From Streptomyces sp. NBC_00249 (GTDB lineage: Bacteria > Actinomycetota > Actinomycetes > Streptomycetales > Streptomycetaceae), in contig NZ_JAPEMV010000003.1 of NCBI RefSeq assembly GCF_026342355.1, positions 434,001 to 498,000 of the forward strand: DNA of 64,000 nt. The letters are read 5' to 3'. The position numbers were made by a program, and so were the translations under genes. Shown piece by piece: positions 51,201 to 59,720 of this stretch. Position 1 is the stretch's first letter. Each line of letters opens with the position of its first letter. The notes under the pieces are model-generated. The model had not been told where the DNA came from and made no database searches. It saw nothing but the letters and a program-made list of their open reading frames with translations.

Positions 51201-53486
51201 ATGCGTGCCCACGGTGCCGGCGGTGCCAAAGGCGACGCCGACGCCGCCCGCGCCGGTGGCGCCGCCCGCGCCGGTGGCGCCGCCCGCGTCGGTGGCGCCG
51301 CCCGCGCCGGAGATGCCGAGGGACCCGCGCCCGTCGGCCGGCTGCGGCTGCCCGTGGCCTACGCGGGGGCGGCGCGCCGTTCGCTGCGGGTCACGTTGGC
51401 GGCGGGGGCCGGGTTCTACCTGTTCCTCTACGGCTTCGGGCAGACCGTCGGCGCCACGTACGCCCTGTTCACCGCCGTGTCCCTGGCGGGCCTGTCCCGC
51501 ATCCCCGGCACCGGGCGGCAGCGGGCCGCCGTCCTGGTGCGGCTGGCACCGGCGGCCTGGGCGCTGGTGGCCGTCGGCACCTTCCTGGCGGTACGGACCT
51601 GGAGCGCGGTGGCCGGAATGCTGGTCATCGGCTTCGCGCTGGCATTCGTCGCCGTCGGCGGACCCCGCCCGGCGGGCGCCGCACCGGGACTCCAGCTGCT
51701 GTACATCCTGCCCTCCTTCCCGCCCTACGCCCCGGACACCCTGGGCGAGCGGCTGACGGGCACCACCGTCGGCCTCGTGCTGCTGGTCCTCGCCGAAGCC
51801 TTCCTCTTCCCCGACCCGCCGACCGTGCCGTACCGGGAACTCGCCGCCCGCGCCGCGCTCGTCGCCGAACGCTGCACCGCGGAGCTGGCCCGTGCGCCGT
51901 ACGGGCTGACCCCGGCGACGGCGGACGCGGCCCGGACGGCGGGCGAGTCCCTGCGGCCCTCCCAAGTGCCGGAGGCCGAGCGTCCGGCCGGGCCCGGGGT
52001 CCGCGACCGCGGCCTCGCCCACACCGGGCTCGCGGCCCGCACCCTGCTCAACCGGCTGGCCCGGCTGCCCGCCCTGCCGCCGGCCCGGGCCCCCCGCGAG
52101 GCGGGCCCGGACCTGCTGCGCGCCGTAGGGCGGTCGGCCGCCGACAGCGCCGCCCTCCTGCGCGGGGAGCCGGGCGAGGGTGCGGAGGACGCCACGCCCG
52201 CCCGGGAGCGGGCCCGGCTCGCCGCCGCCCCGACGCGGGGCGCGAGCCCGCAGGAGCTGCGCCGCCGCGCGGCCCTGCTGGAACTGGCCGACGCGGCGCT
52301 GGCCCTGGCGACCGCGGCCGGGCTGGCGGTGCGGGGCCGGGCGGCCGCGTCGTCCGGACTGCCGTACGGGCGGTTCTGGTACGCGCGGATGCGGGCGCCG
52401 CAGCTGTGGTGGCACCGGCTCGGCGGGCACGTGGGCAGCAGGTCGGTCTTCTTCCAGAACGCGGTACGGATCAGCCTGGCGCTGGCGGCCGCCCGGGCCG
52501 TCGCCGGACTGGACACCCTGCCGCACGGCTTCTGGGCGATGCTGGCGACGCTGACGCTGACCCGCACCACCCTGGGCGCGACCCGCACCGGCATCCGCCA
52601 GGCCCTCGCAGGCACCCTGATCGGCGCCCTGTGCACGGCGGGCCTCCTCGCGCTGTTCGCCGGCGACACCACCGTGTACGCGGCCGTGCTGCCGCTGCTG
52701 CTGCTGATCACCTTCACGGTGGGGCCGGTGAAGGGCGTCGGCTGGGCCCAGGCGATGTTCGCCGTCACCGTCGCCCTGGTCTTCGCCCAGCTGGCGCCCG
52801 CCACCTGGAGGCTCGCCGAGGTCCGGATGCTGGACGTCCTGGTCGGCAGCGTCATCGGCGCGGTGTTCGGGCTGCTGGCCTGGCCGCGCGGGGCGCGGGA
52901 CGAGGTACGCCGCTCCGGCGCCGTCCTGCTGCGCTGCTCCGCCGAGGCGGTGGTCACCACGGCGTCCGCGGTCGCCGCAGGCGGGGTGCGGGGCGCGGGC
53001 GCGCTGCCCGGGTACGGAACGCTGCGGCACGCGCTGGTCATGGCGGAGTCGGCGTTCGCGCAGTTCCAGAGCGAGCCCGCGGAGCCGGGGGAGGAGCCGC
53101 CGGCGGTCGACTGGCAGGCGGTGCTGCTGGCCGGGCACCACACCCTGTGGGGCGCGGAACGGGTCCTGGTGCCGCCCGCGCCGCCGCCGGGCCTGCCGCG
53201 TCCGGTCGCCGCCGCCCCGCCGGCGCCCGCCGCGGCCGCCGGGATCGCCCGGCTCGGGGACCGGGTAGCGGGGCGGATGCTGCTGCTGTCCTCCGCCCTC
53301 GACCCGCTCGGGGACACCCCCGGGAGCCCGGTGGCGCCGCCCGCGGCGTACGCGGAGCCCGGACCGGCCGGGGCGCCGGGCGGCGCCTACGCCGCGGACG
53401 CCTGGCTGCGGTCCCTGCTGCTGGACCTGGAACGCATCCCCGGCGGCCCCGGCCCGGGCTCCGACCGGGCCACCCGCCTGTGGTGA
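51201..53486 (+). CDS. FUSC-family membrane transporter (aromatic-acid-exporter-like)
   Basis: The 761-residue protein has two membrane blocks. Residues about 65-190 form five or six helices, then there is a soluble Arg/Ala-rich region (about 200-410). A second block of helices (about 425-560) begins SVFFQNAVRISLALAAARAV and includes the FUSC_2-type FWAMLATLTLTRTTLGATRTGIRQALAGTLIG. A long cytoplasmic tail ends at 761. FUSC proteins export aromatic acids or other toxic organics, but the substrate here is unknown. The N-terminal 45 residues are A-A-R-A-G-G repeats. ATG 51201 has only a weak Shine-Dalgarno; GTG 51183 is in frame. Confidence 0.85.
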   Translation: MRAHGAGGAKGDADAARAGGAARAGGAARVGGAARAGDAEGPAPVGRLRLPVAYAGAARRSLRVTLAAGAGFYLFLYGFGQTVGATYALFTAVSLAGLSRIPGTGRQRAAVLVRLAPAAWALVAVGTFLAVRTWSAVAGMLVIGFALAFVAVGGPRPAGAAPGLQLLYILPSFPPYAPDTLGERLTGTTVGLVLLVLAEAFLFPDPPTVPYRELAARAALVAERCTAELARAPYGLTPATADAARTAGESLRPSQVPEAERPAGPGVRDRGLAHTGLAARTLLNRLARLPALPPARAPREAGPDLLRAVGRSAADSAALLRGEPGEGAEDATPARERARLAAAPTRGASPQELRRRAALLELADAALALATAAGLAVRGRAAASSGLPYGRFWYARMRAPQLWWHRLGGHVGSRSVFFQNAVRISLALAAARAVAGLDTLPHGFWAMLATLTLTRTTLGATRTGIRQALAGTLIGALCTAGLLALFAGDTTVYAAVLPLLLLITFTVGPVKGVGWAQAMFAVTVALVFAQLAPATWRLAEVRMLDVLVGSVIGAVFGLLAWPRGARDEVRRSGAVLLRCSAEAVVTTASAVAAGGVRGAGALPGYGTLRHALVMAESAFAQFQSEPAEPGEEPPAVDWQAVLLAGHHTLWGAERVLVPPAPPPGLPRPVAAAPPAPAAAAGIARLGDRVAGRMLLLSSALDPLGDTPGSPVAPPAAYAEPGPAGAPGGAYAADAWLRSLLLDLERIPGGPGPGSDRATRLW
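51243..51310 (+). repeat. 18-bp tandem repeat at the start of the FUSC gene
   Basis: Nearly four copies of GCCGCCCGCGCCGGTGGC (one with a C-to-T change, the last incomplete) encode A-A-R-A-G-G. Slippage in units of 18 keeps the frame, so the length may vary between strains. Confidence 0.85.
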
Positions 53487-53607
53487 GCCCGCACGGGATG
53501 CCTTAGCAGACCGGCGGCCATGCCGTCAGCTCAAGGCCGGATACCGCCGTGCCCGGACCGGGGCGGTGGGACGATGGCTCGCGGGGTCGACGTCACCAGG
53601 GGGTGCC

Positions 53608-54090
53608 ATGAACGTGGACGTGCGCAAAAGGCTCGCCGAACTCGGACTGCGGCTGCCGGCGGTCAGCCCGCCCAAAGGCGCGTACGTACCCGCCGTGCGC
53701 AGCGGGCCGTTCGTGTTCGTGGCGGGCCAAGTCCCCCTGACTGATGGCGAGTTGACCGAGACCGGCCGGGTCGGCGCGGAGGTGTCCGCCCTGCGGGCCA
53801 GGGAGCTGAGCCGGCAGTGCGCGCTGGCGGCCTTGGCGGCCGTGGACTCGGTGGCCGCGCTGGAGTCGGTGGTGCGCGTGGTGAAGGTGGTCGGGTACGT
53901 CTCCTCCGCGCCCGGGTTCACCCGGCAGGCCGGGGTGGTGGACGGGGCGAGCGAGCTGTTCGTCGACCTGTTCGGCGAGGCCGGCCGGCACGCGCGCAGC
54001 GCCGTCGGGGTGGGCATCCTGCCGCTCGACTCGCCCGTGGAGATCGAGATCGTCGTGCAGGTCTCCGGGCCGGAGGGCCCGGTCAGCTGA
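53608..54090 (+). CDS. RidA (YjgF/YER057c/UK114) family protein
   Basis: The 160-residue protein resembles RidA-type enamine/imine deaminases and close paralogues. It has the FVFVAGQVPLTDG strand, a central helix with R-A-R-E-L-x-x-Q-C-A-L-A-A-L and V-V-R-V-V-K-V-V-G-Y-V-S-S, and the LFVDLFGEAGRHARSAVGV end that carries the family Arg. It forms trimers in this family; many members hydrolyse reactive 2-aminoacrylate. ATG 53608 follows CCAGGGGG by 4 bases; the short upstream extension from 53566 is unlikely. It overlaps the convergent PhzF-like gene by 8 bp. Confidence 0.9.
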   Translation: MNVDVRKRLAELGLRLPAVSPPKGAYVPAVRSGPFVFVAGQVPLTDGELTETGRVGAEVSALRARELSRQCALAALAAVDSVAALESVVRVVKVVGYVSSAPGFTRQAGVVDGASELFVDLFGEAGRHARSAVGVGILPLDSPVEIEIVVQVSGPEGPVS

Positions 54091-54928
54091 TGCTGATCGG
54101 GACGGCCGTGCCGGTGACTTCGATGCCGGCGGCCGGATCCGCCGGTACGCCCACCGTGATGAGGCTCGGGCGTCCCATGTCGGCGCCCTGGTGGATCGTC
54201 AGGACGGCGGGCGTCTCGACGAGCCGCAGGTCGCGCAGGTAGCCGCCGAGCGCCGCCGACGCCGCGCCGGTCGCCGGGTCCTCGAAGACACCCCCGGGCG
54301 GGAAGGGGTTGCGGGTGTGGAAGACGGTCGGTGACTCGCGCCGGACCAGTGTGACGGTGGTCCAGTCCCGCCGCGCCATCAGTTCACCGAGGGCGGCCGT
54401 GTCGTAGTCGAGGTCTGCGAGCCGTTCGCGGCTCGCGGCCGCGATCACCGGGTGCCAGGCCCCCGCGTACGCGACGCGCGGCGGCAGCTCCGGGTCCAGA
54501 TCGTCGGCGGACCAGCGCAGCGCGGCCAGGAGGGCGGCCAGATCGACCTCTTCCAGGGCCACGGTACGGGGTTCGACGCTCACCAGGGTCGCGGTGACCG
54601 CTCCGTCCGGGCCGGCGGACGTGCTCACCGGGACCCGGCCCGCCTGCGTGTGCAGCAGCAGATCGCCCACGCCGTGACGCTGGGCGTGGGCGACGGCCGT
54701 GGCGATGGTCGCGTGCCCGCAGAACGGCACCTCGGTCTGCGGGCTGAAGTAGCGGATGTCGAGCGCGCCGTCCTGGCGGGGGAAGACGAAGGCGGTTTCC
54801 GAGTAGCCGACGTCCGCCGCGGTGGCGGCCATCGTCGCCTCGTCGATGCCGGTGGCGTCCAGCACCACTCCCGCCGGGTTCCCGCCCAGCGGGTCGGTGC
54901 TGAAGGCCACGTAACGCAACAGGTCCAT
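54083..54928 (-). CDS. PhzF-family isomerase-like protein
   Basis: The 281-residue PhzF / phenazine-biosynthesis-like protein has the diaminopimelate-epimerase fold. Its landmarks are DPLGGNPAGVVL, GYSETAFVFP with the catalytic Glu, the FCGHATIATA phosphate-loop region and VFEDPATGAASAALGGYL near the end. Members outside phenazine clusters have unknown substrates, and no other phz gene is nearby. ATG 54928 gives the family-typical MDLLRYVAFSTDPLGGNPA start; the extra residues from 54964 do not fit. It converges with the RidA-like gene. Confidence 0.9.
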   Translation of the reverse strand: MDLLRYVAFSTDPLGGNPAGVVLDATGIDEATMAATAADVGYSETAFVFPRQDGALDIRYFSPQTEVPFCGHATIATAVAHAQRHGVGDLLLHTQAGRVPVSTSAGPDGAVTATLVSVEPRTVALEEVDLAALLAALRWSADDLDPELPPRVAYAGAWHPVIAAASRERLADLDYDTAALGELMARRDWTTVTLVRRESPTVFHTRNPFPPGGVFEDPATGAASAALGGYLRDLRLVETPAVLTIHQGADMGRPSLITVGVPADPAAGIEVTGTAVPISIS

Positions 54929-55028
54929 CACCCGAACGTAGCGGGATTCCTGGCGGACCGTCAAAATCTGGCTGTGGTCGCCGAGTTGACGCCGAAAAAA
55001 AGGGAACGTGCAGTTCGGCGGGATGGAG

Positions 55029-55862
55029 TCAGGCCCAGGTGAGCAGCTGACCGGACGTACCGATCCCCACCGCGAACCCCAGTGCGATTCTGCGGTCCCC
55101 GTGGCTGGGGCGGACCGCGTGGAAGTTGCGGGGGTCGATGAGCAGGGCCTCGCCGACCTCCGGGGCCAGCTCGATGGACTCGGCGCCCCGCACCACCGAC
55201 TCGTCGTACCCGTACGAGGCGTTGGGCAGCCGGTACGCCTCGTCCCCGGGCTGCCAGCGGTGGCGCCAGAGCACCGTCTCGCCGCCCGAGGGCGGCACGC
55301 TGAGGTACAGGTTGAAGGCGAACTGGCCGATCAGCGGGGTGTCGAGGAGGTCCTCCTCGTACTCGCGCAGGGCGTCGTCGAAATGGACCCGGAACCCCTG
55401 GTTGGGCTCCCGGGCCACCCCGTCGCCCATCTCCCGGCCGCCCCGGCGGCCGACCTCCACCCCCTGCGGCCAGTGCGTGGCGAGCCCCTCCCGGCAGGTG
55501 CGGAAGGGGTCGAAGGACAGTCCCAGACTCTGCCAGGCCTCGTGATGCCCTTCCAGGGCCTTCCAGTAGCTGTCGGCGACCCCGCCGTCCGCCATGTGGT
55601 CGCTGACACCCACGCCGAACCGCATCACCGGCGGATGGATGCGGGTCGTGCCGTACGAGTCGAACGCCCTTTCCTTCAGGGCGCCGAGCACCTCCTCGCA
55701 CCAGGCGCGGGGCAGGAAGCCCGGCACCCGGACCGCCGCGTACCGTCCGGCGGCGAGGCCGGCGAGGAGGTCGTGGGTGAAGGCCGGCGCGGTGGCGGCC
55801 CGGAAGTAGGGATCGTGCGGCGCCTGCGGTAACGCGCCGTGCGTGGATTGCGCTGAGGTCAT
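55029..55862 (-). CDS. 2-oxoglutarate/Fe(II)-dependent oxygenase
   Basis: The 277-residue soluble oxygenase has an apparent iron triad H160-x-D162 (RVHFDD) and H248 (DPRNFHAVRP), with Arg257/258 as the 2-oxoglutarate ligand. The jelly-roll strands FAFNLYLSVPPSGGETVLWR and EVGEALLIDPRN fit the family. The N-terminal 40 residues are extra and Pro/Ala-rich. It is translated from ATG 55862, which follows a GGGGGCG Shine-Dalgarno-like stretch. A 63-codon gene lies 110 bp upstream in the same direction and may encode its peptide substrate. Hydroxylation of that peptide or another molecule is possible; nothing in the sequence fixes the substrate. Confidence 0.85.
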   Translation of the reverse strand: MTSAQSTHGALPQAPHDPYFRAATAPAFTHDLLAGLAAGRYAAVRVPGFLPRAWCEEVLGALKERAFDSYGTTRIHPPVMRFGVGVSDHMADGGVADSYWKALEGHHEAWQSLGLSFDPFRTCREGLATHWPQGVEVGRRGGREMGDGVAREPNQGFRVHFDDALREYEEDLLDTPLIGQFAFNLYLSVPPSGGETVLWRHRWQPGDEAYRLPNASYGYDESVVRGAESIELAPEVGEALLIDPRNFHAVRPSHGDRRIALGFAVGIGTSGQLLTWA

Positions 55863-55971
55863 GCGGTCGCCCCCCGGTCGTCGAGAACAGAGAACCGAAC
55901 AGAGTGCAGAGAACAGCGGCTGTACGTCCGTGCGTCGATCCGTGCGTGGTTACCTCGTCATGTCCGTGCGT

Positions 55972-56163
55972 TCACGCGGGATGCGCCGCACTGGTGACGC
56001 GGAACGCGGTCTTGGCGTCGAGTTCGAGTGCCTGGCGGCCGGCATCCAGCGCTTCCAGTGCGATGCGTCTGCCGACCTCCGCCTGAAGCTCTTCCAACTC
56101 GCTCCCCGGGGCACCCCATGGCTGGGACTGGTCGTCGTTCGTATCGGCGGGGAGAGCGTTCAT
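55972..56163 (-). CDS. Small 63-residue protein upstream of the oxygenase (possible substrate peptide)
   Basis: The product starts at ATG 56163 with an excellent GGAGG Shine-Dalgarno 7 bases upstream. It has an acidic, Gln/Asp-rich N-terminus (1-15). A helical middle region follows (about 21-48, heptad-like ELEELQAEVGRRIALEALD), and the C-terminal segment is KTAFRVTSAAHPA. There are no Cys and no signal peptide. The layout of an amphipathic leader-like helix before a short, compositionally different tail, followed by a tailoring-type oxygenase gene, resembles a ribosomal peptide precursor. No family was recognised, so the precursor reading is only a hypothesis. Confidence 0.6.
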   Translation of the reverse strand: MNALPADTNDDQSQPWGAPGSELEELQAEVGRRIALEALDAGRQALELDAKTAFRVTSAAHPA

Positions 56164-56289
56164 CGGCGGACCTCCGTGCATGTTCGTTCGGTGTGGGGTG
56201 CGTCACACAGGGTGAGGCACCGTCAGGCTACGCGCAAGCCCGCCACCGACGGTGGAGTTCCGCGCAACTGGCCCCGAAAACGGCGGGTT

Positions 56290-59259
56290 TCAGTTGGGCA
56301 TCTCCCGGTCCAGTTTCTCCAGCACCGCCCTGGCCTGCACGGACAGCGGATGCTCCGAGGCCACCACCCGGTCGAGGTCGCGCACCAGTGCCCGCAGTTT
56401 GTTCACCGCTTCGGTCGTACGGCCCACGATGGGCAGGAGCACCAGGACGTGGGTCCACCGCAGGCGCATCACGAGGTTGGAGTCCGGGGGCTGGGACGCG
56501 TCGTGCAGGGCCTCCTGGATGATGTGCTCCGCCTCGCGGTGGCGGTTCTGATACAGCAGCGCGTGCGTCATGGTCTCCCGTACCCGCAGGATCTCGGGGG
56601 TGGACGGCGGCCAGTGGTTGCGGCGGCTGATGTCCAGGATCTGCCGGGCTTCCTCCTCCGCCTCCGCGTAGCGGTCGAGGGTGATCAGCGCCCGGGCGAG
56701 GGTGTGGCGTACGACGAGCGTGTCGTAGTACTCGGGGCCGCGGACGTTCTCCTCCGCCTCGACGATGGACCGCAGCATCTGCTCGACCTGCTCGTTCTTC
56801 TTCCGGTCCCCCTCCTGCTCGTTGATCGCGCGGGCGAGCTTGTGCCTGCTCGCGAGGGTGTCGGCGTCGTTCTCCCCGAGGATGCGGGTGCGCACCTCGA
56901 CCACGAGCCGCAGCTCCTCCTCGGCCAGTGTCAGCCGCTCCCCTTCGAGGTGCATGCGGCCCTGCTCGTGCCGCAGTGCCAGGATCTCCCGGTCGTCGCG
57001 GTCGAAGCCGAAGGAGGCGCAGCCCTCGATCAGCGGGTGGACGAAGTCGTACGCGGGTGTCAGCAGCCCCATGGCGATCAGGTAGCGGGAGGTCAGCCGG
57101 GCCAGTTCGAGGGCGGCGGTCCGCACGGTGCGGTCGGACGGCTTGAGCTCGCCGATCAGGCAGGCCCGGACGACCTCCATCGCGTGCGGGGCGAGCGCGG
57201 ACCACAGCGGCCAGTTGGTGGGGTGGTCGGGATTGCGGTGGTGGGTGGCCGACAGGACCATCCGTACGGCCAGTCCGTAGTAGTCCGCGGACCGGTCCCG
57301 TACCTCCTCGTCCTCCCGCAGGACGCCGTGGACCACGGGGTGCAGGGTCAGTACGTGGGCCAGGTCGTGTTCCGCGAAGCCCTCGCGGTGGTAGGCGTCC
57401 ACCAGCCCGAAGTCCTCCAGGCCGGTCAGGGCGATGCGGTTCCGCTCCGGGGTGGCACCGGGGAACAGCGGGGAGTCGCCGAGGGTGGAGCCGCCGAGCA
57501 GGCAGCGGTAGGGGATCGGGGCGATGCTCAGGCAGGCGAGGACCTTCAGCAGGGTGGCGGAGCGGGCCAGTTCGCGTCGGCGCAGCAGGTCCAGGGCGAT
57601 CCCGCAGACCTTTTCCACGATCTCCCGGCCCAGCAGCTCGCTGAGGTCCGGTCCGGCCTGGTGCGCGGAGGTCTCGACCCGGGCGGCGAAGGTCCGGCGG
57701 AAGGTGTCGAAGTCCCGTATGTCGCTGTCCAGGGAGACGTGGCCCCCGTTGACGGCCTTGATCACGTCGGCGGCGTGGCGCAGCGCCAGCGGCAGCCCGC
57801 CCAGCTCCCGCGACAGCCTGCGGGCGTCCTCGTTCGTACCGCCCAGGCCCCCGGTCCGCTCCAGCAGCAGGGAGGCGCCGTCGTCCTCGTGCAGGGGCAG
57901 GACCTGGTGGACGGTGCTCCAGTCGCCCCAGGTCTGCTGACGGCGCACCCGGCTGGTGACCAGGACGGTGCCGCGCGCGTTCGGCGGCTTGCGCAGCCAG
58001 CCGGTGCCGTCGGAGACCAGGCCGTCCTGGGGGCCGAGCCGGGCGGGGTCGTCGACGTTGTCGAAGATCAGGAGCCAGGGGTCGGGGCAGTCGCCGAGCA
58101 GCTTCCAGACCAGGTCCATGGAGTTGCCGAGCCGCCAGGCCCGTTCGACCACGATCGAGGGGGCGCCGAGATCGTGCGCCATCATCCGCATGCGGAGGTT
58201 GAGTTCGGGCATCGACACCCACCACACGCGGTGTCCGGCGCGCTGGGCGCGGTCGGCGACCTCCAGGGCCAGCCGGCTCTTGCCGGACCCGCCGAGACCG
58301 GCCAGGACGTGCACCTGCTGCGGGGACTGCCCGGACAGCAGCGACGAGGCCAGGCTGTGCCGGTCCCGGCCCTTGAACTGGCCATCCTCCAGCTGCCCGT
58401 ACGGCGGCGGCGGGAAGGGCGCCAGGTCCATCTCCCCTGCGGCGGGCGGCGGCAGCGAAGGCCGCCCCGAGGCCTCGGCCGGGGAGAGGGGCCGCGCGGA
58501 CGACGCCCCGAGGGGCAGCGGGGCGAACTCCTCCTCGGGGCGACGGTCCCGGGCCGCTTCGAGGAGGGCTCCGCGTACGGCCATGTAGGAGTCCGCCGTG
58601 CGGTCGGCGGGCTGGACGATCGAGAAGTGGTCGGCGGTGACCACCCCGCCCTTGGGGAAGACCCCGCGGGCCACGACCGGCGGGACGATGTCGTCGGCGG
58701 AGCCCCCGTAGGCGCGGACCGGGATGGGGCACTCCTGGTCGGTGTGCGTGCGGGCGTGCACCACCGCGCTCAGCACCGTGCGCTGAGCCTCCGTCACTGC
58801 CCGGTCGAAGGGACGCAGTTGCTGCTCCTGCGGGTTGCGCCAGAGCTTGAGGAACTTGCGGACGGTGAGGAAGAAGCCCGAACCGGTATTGGGGCAGGCG
58901 AACATGGTGAAGTGCTTGATCCGGGCGAGTTCCGCGCCCTCGCCGTTCCACAGTTTGCGGGCCAGGAAGCGCTGGACGACCAGCCCGCCCTGGCTGTGGG
59001 TCACCAGCACGATCCGTTCGGCATCGGCGAGCCGGGTCTCCAGGTACGTGCCCAGCTGGTCGGCGACGTCGTCGGTCTCCGCGACCCGGCGGTCGGGCCG
59101 GAGCCGGACCATCGGGGAGTCGTACTCGAAGCGGTGGACGCTGACCCAGTCGGACAGCTCCGGATCGGTGGTGATCAGCGAGTGAAAGGCCTTCCACACC
59201 TTCGCCGAGGAGAACAGGCCGTGCACGAGCACGAGGTGGACGCGTGTCCGTACCGCCAT
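56290..59259 (-). CDS. NLR-like STAND protein: alpha/beta hydrolase + NB-ARC + TPR
   Basis: The 989-residue protein has three parts. Residues 1-235 are a lipase-like alpha/beta hydrolase: VLVHGLF oxyanion segment, T-H-S89-Q-G-G nucleophile elbow, Asp189/190 and His211 (ADHFSIV) as the likely triad. A Pro-rich linker (about 245-295) leads to an NB-ARC ATPase: Walker A GLGGSGKSRLA (321-331), Walker B LLIFDNVDD (397-404), the LVTSRVRRQQ sensor and GGLPLAL. The C-terminal half (about 650-989) is made of tetratricopeptide-like helix pairs (TLASRHKLARAIN, TLVVRHTLARALI). ATG 59259 has a GGAGG Shine-Dalgarno. The architecture is that of signal-sensing NLR/STAND proteins, where ligand binding to the TPR part activates the effector domain. 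A defence or cell-death role is plausible but inferred. Confidence 0.87.
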   Translation of the reverse strand: MAVRTRVHLVLVHGLFSSAKVWKAFHSLITTDPELSDWVSVHRFEYDSPMVRLRPDRRVAETDDVADQLGTYLETRLADAERIVLVTHSQGGLVVQRFLARKLWNGEGAELARIKHFTMFACPNTGSGFFLTVRKFLKLWRNPQEQQLRPFDRAVTEAQRTVLSAVVHARTHTDQECPIPVRAYGGSADDIVPPVVARGVFPKGGVVTADHFSIVQPADRTADSYMAVRGALLEAARDRRPEEEFAPLPLGASSARPLSPAEASGRPSLPPPAAGEMDLAPFPPPPYGQLEDGQFKGRDRHSLASSLLSGQSPQQVHVLAGLGGSGKSRLALEVADRAQRAGHRVWWVSMPELNLRMRMMAHDLGAPSIVVERAWRLGNSMDLVWKLLGDCPDPWLLIFDNVDDPARLGPQDGLVSDGTGWLRKPPNARGTVLVTSRVRRQQTWGDWSTVHQVLPLHEDDGASLLLERTGGLGGTNEDARRLSRELGGLPLALRHAADVIKAVNGGHVSLDSDIRDFDTFRRTFAARVETSAHQAGPDLSELLGREIVEKVCGIALDLLRRRELARSATLLKVLACLSIAPIPYRCLLGGSTLGDSPLFPGATPERNRIALTGLEDFGLVDAYHREGFAEHDLAHVLTLHPVVHGVLREDEEVRDRSADYYGLAVRMVLSATHHRNPDHPTNWPLWSALAPHAMEVVRACLIGELKPSDRTVRTAALELARLTSRYLIAMGLLTPAYDFVHPLIEGCASFGFDRDDREILALRHEQGRMHLEGERLTLAEEELRLVVEVRTRILGENDADTLASRHKLARAINEQEGDRKKNEQVEQMLRSIVEAEENVRGPEYYDTLVVRHTLARALITLDRYAEAEEEARQILDISRRNHWPPSTPEILRVRETMTHALLYQNRHREAEHIIQEALHDASQPPDSNLVMRLRWTHVLVLLPIVGRTTEAVNKLRALVRDLDRVVASEHPLSVQARAVLEKLDREMPN

Positions 59260-59720
59260 CGCGAACCTCCGCAGCCATAAAGCGTGTTGAAGCAGATGGA
59301 ATTCGGTCGCAGATGAAGAAGCAGCCGGGTCAATGATGCATGAGGGACGACCTGAGGGGCCAGAACGAGACAGTCGCGGTTGCGCGGGGCGCCCGCGCCG
59401 GGCGGAAATCCGTGGCGGGACTCCGCTGCCCGCCGCGATCATGGACCGCTGCAGCCCCCCGCCACGATCATGGACCGCCTCCGCCCCCGGGGCGGTCGAG
59501 GGCCGCGTCCTGGCGTACGGAACCGGCCCCTCCTGAGCCCCTGACCTGCGGATATTCGGATCCCGCGGCCGGAAGAGGCCTGTCCGGTCACTGTGGTAAT
59601 CGTTACATTGAGCCCCAAAACGGACGTTTTCGCGAGATCGTCGTAGTCCGGAAACGTCATCTAGGGGCTGCCAGCGGCGGCCCGCGCCCCGCTCGGCCGG
59701 TCGGCGCCACGAGGAGACAC
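59260..59720. other. 461-bp divergent gap between the NLR-like and VanW genes
   Basis: No gene is convincing here: the 73-codon minus-strand frame 59439-59660 lacks a Shine-Dalgarno and is Gly/Arg-rich. It contains a 14-base direct repeat (CGATCATGGACCGC at 59436 and 59465). It also contains a lower-GC stretch (59590-59660) with the inverted repeat AAAACG-GA-CGTTTT at 59617-59630, likely part of the VanW promoter. Confidence 0.5.

Noticed and set aside
54083-54928. Phenazine biosynthesis locus
   Set aside because: Only a PhzF-like gene is present; PhzF paralogues are common outside phenazine clusters.
55972-56163. FxSxx-COOH type peptide precursor
   Set aside because: The C-terminus is S-A-A-H-P-A, not F-x-S-x-x, and no radical SAM gene is adjacent.
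59439-59660. 73-codon minus-strand ORF in the NLR/VanW gap
   Set aside because: No ribosome-binding site and low-complexity composition.
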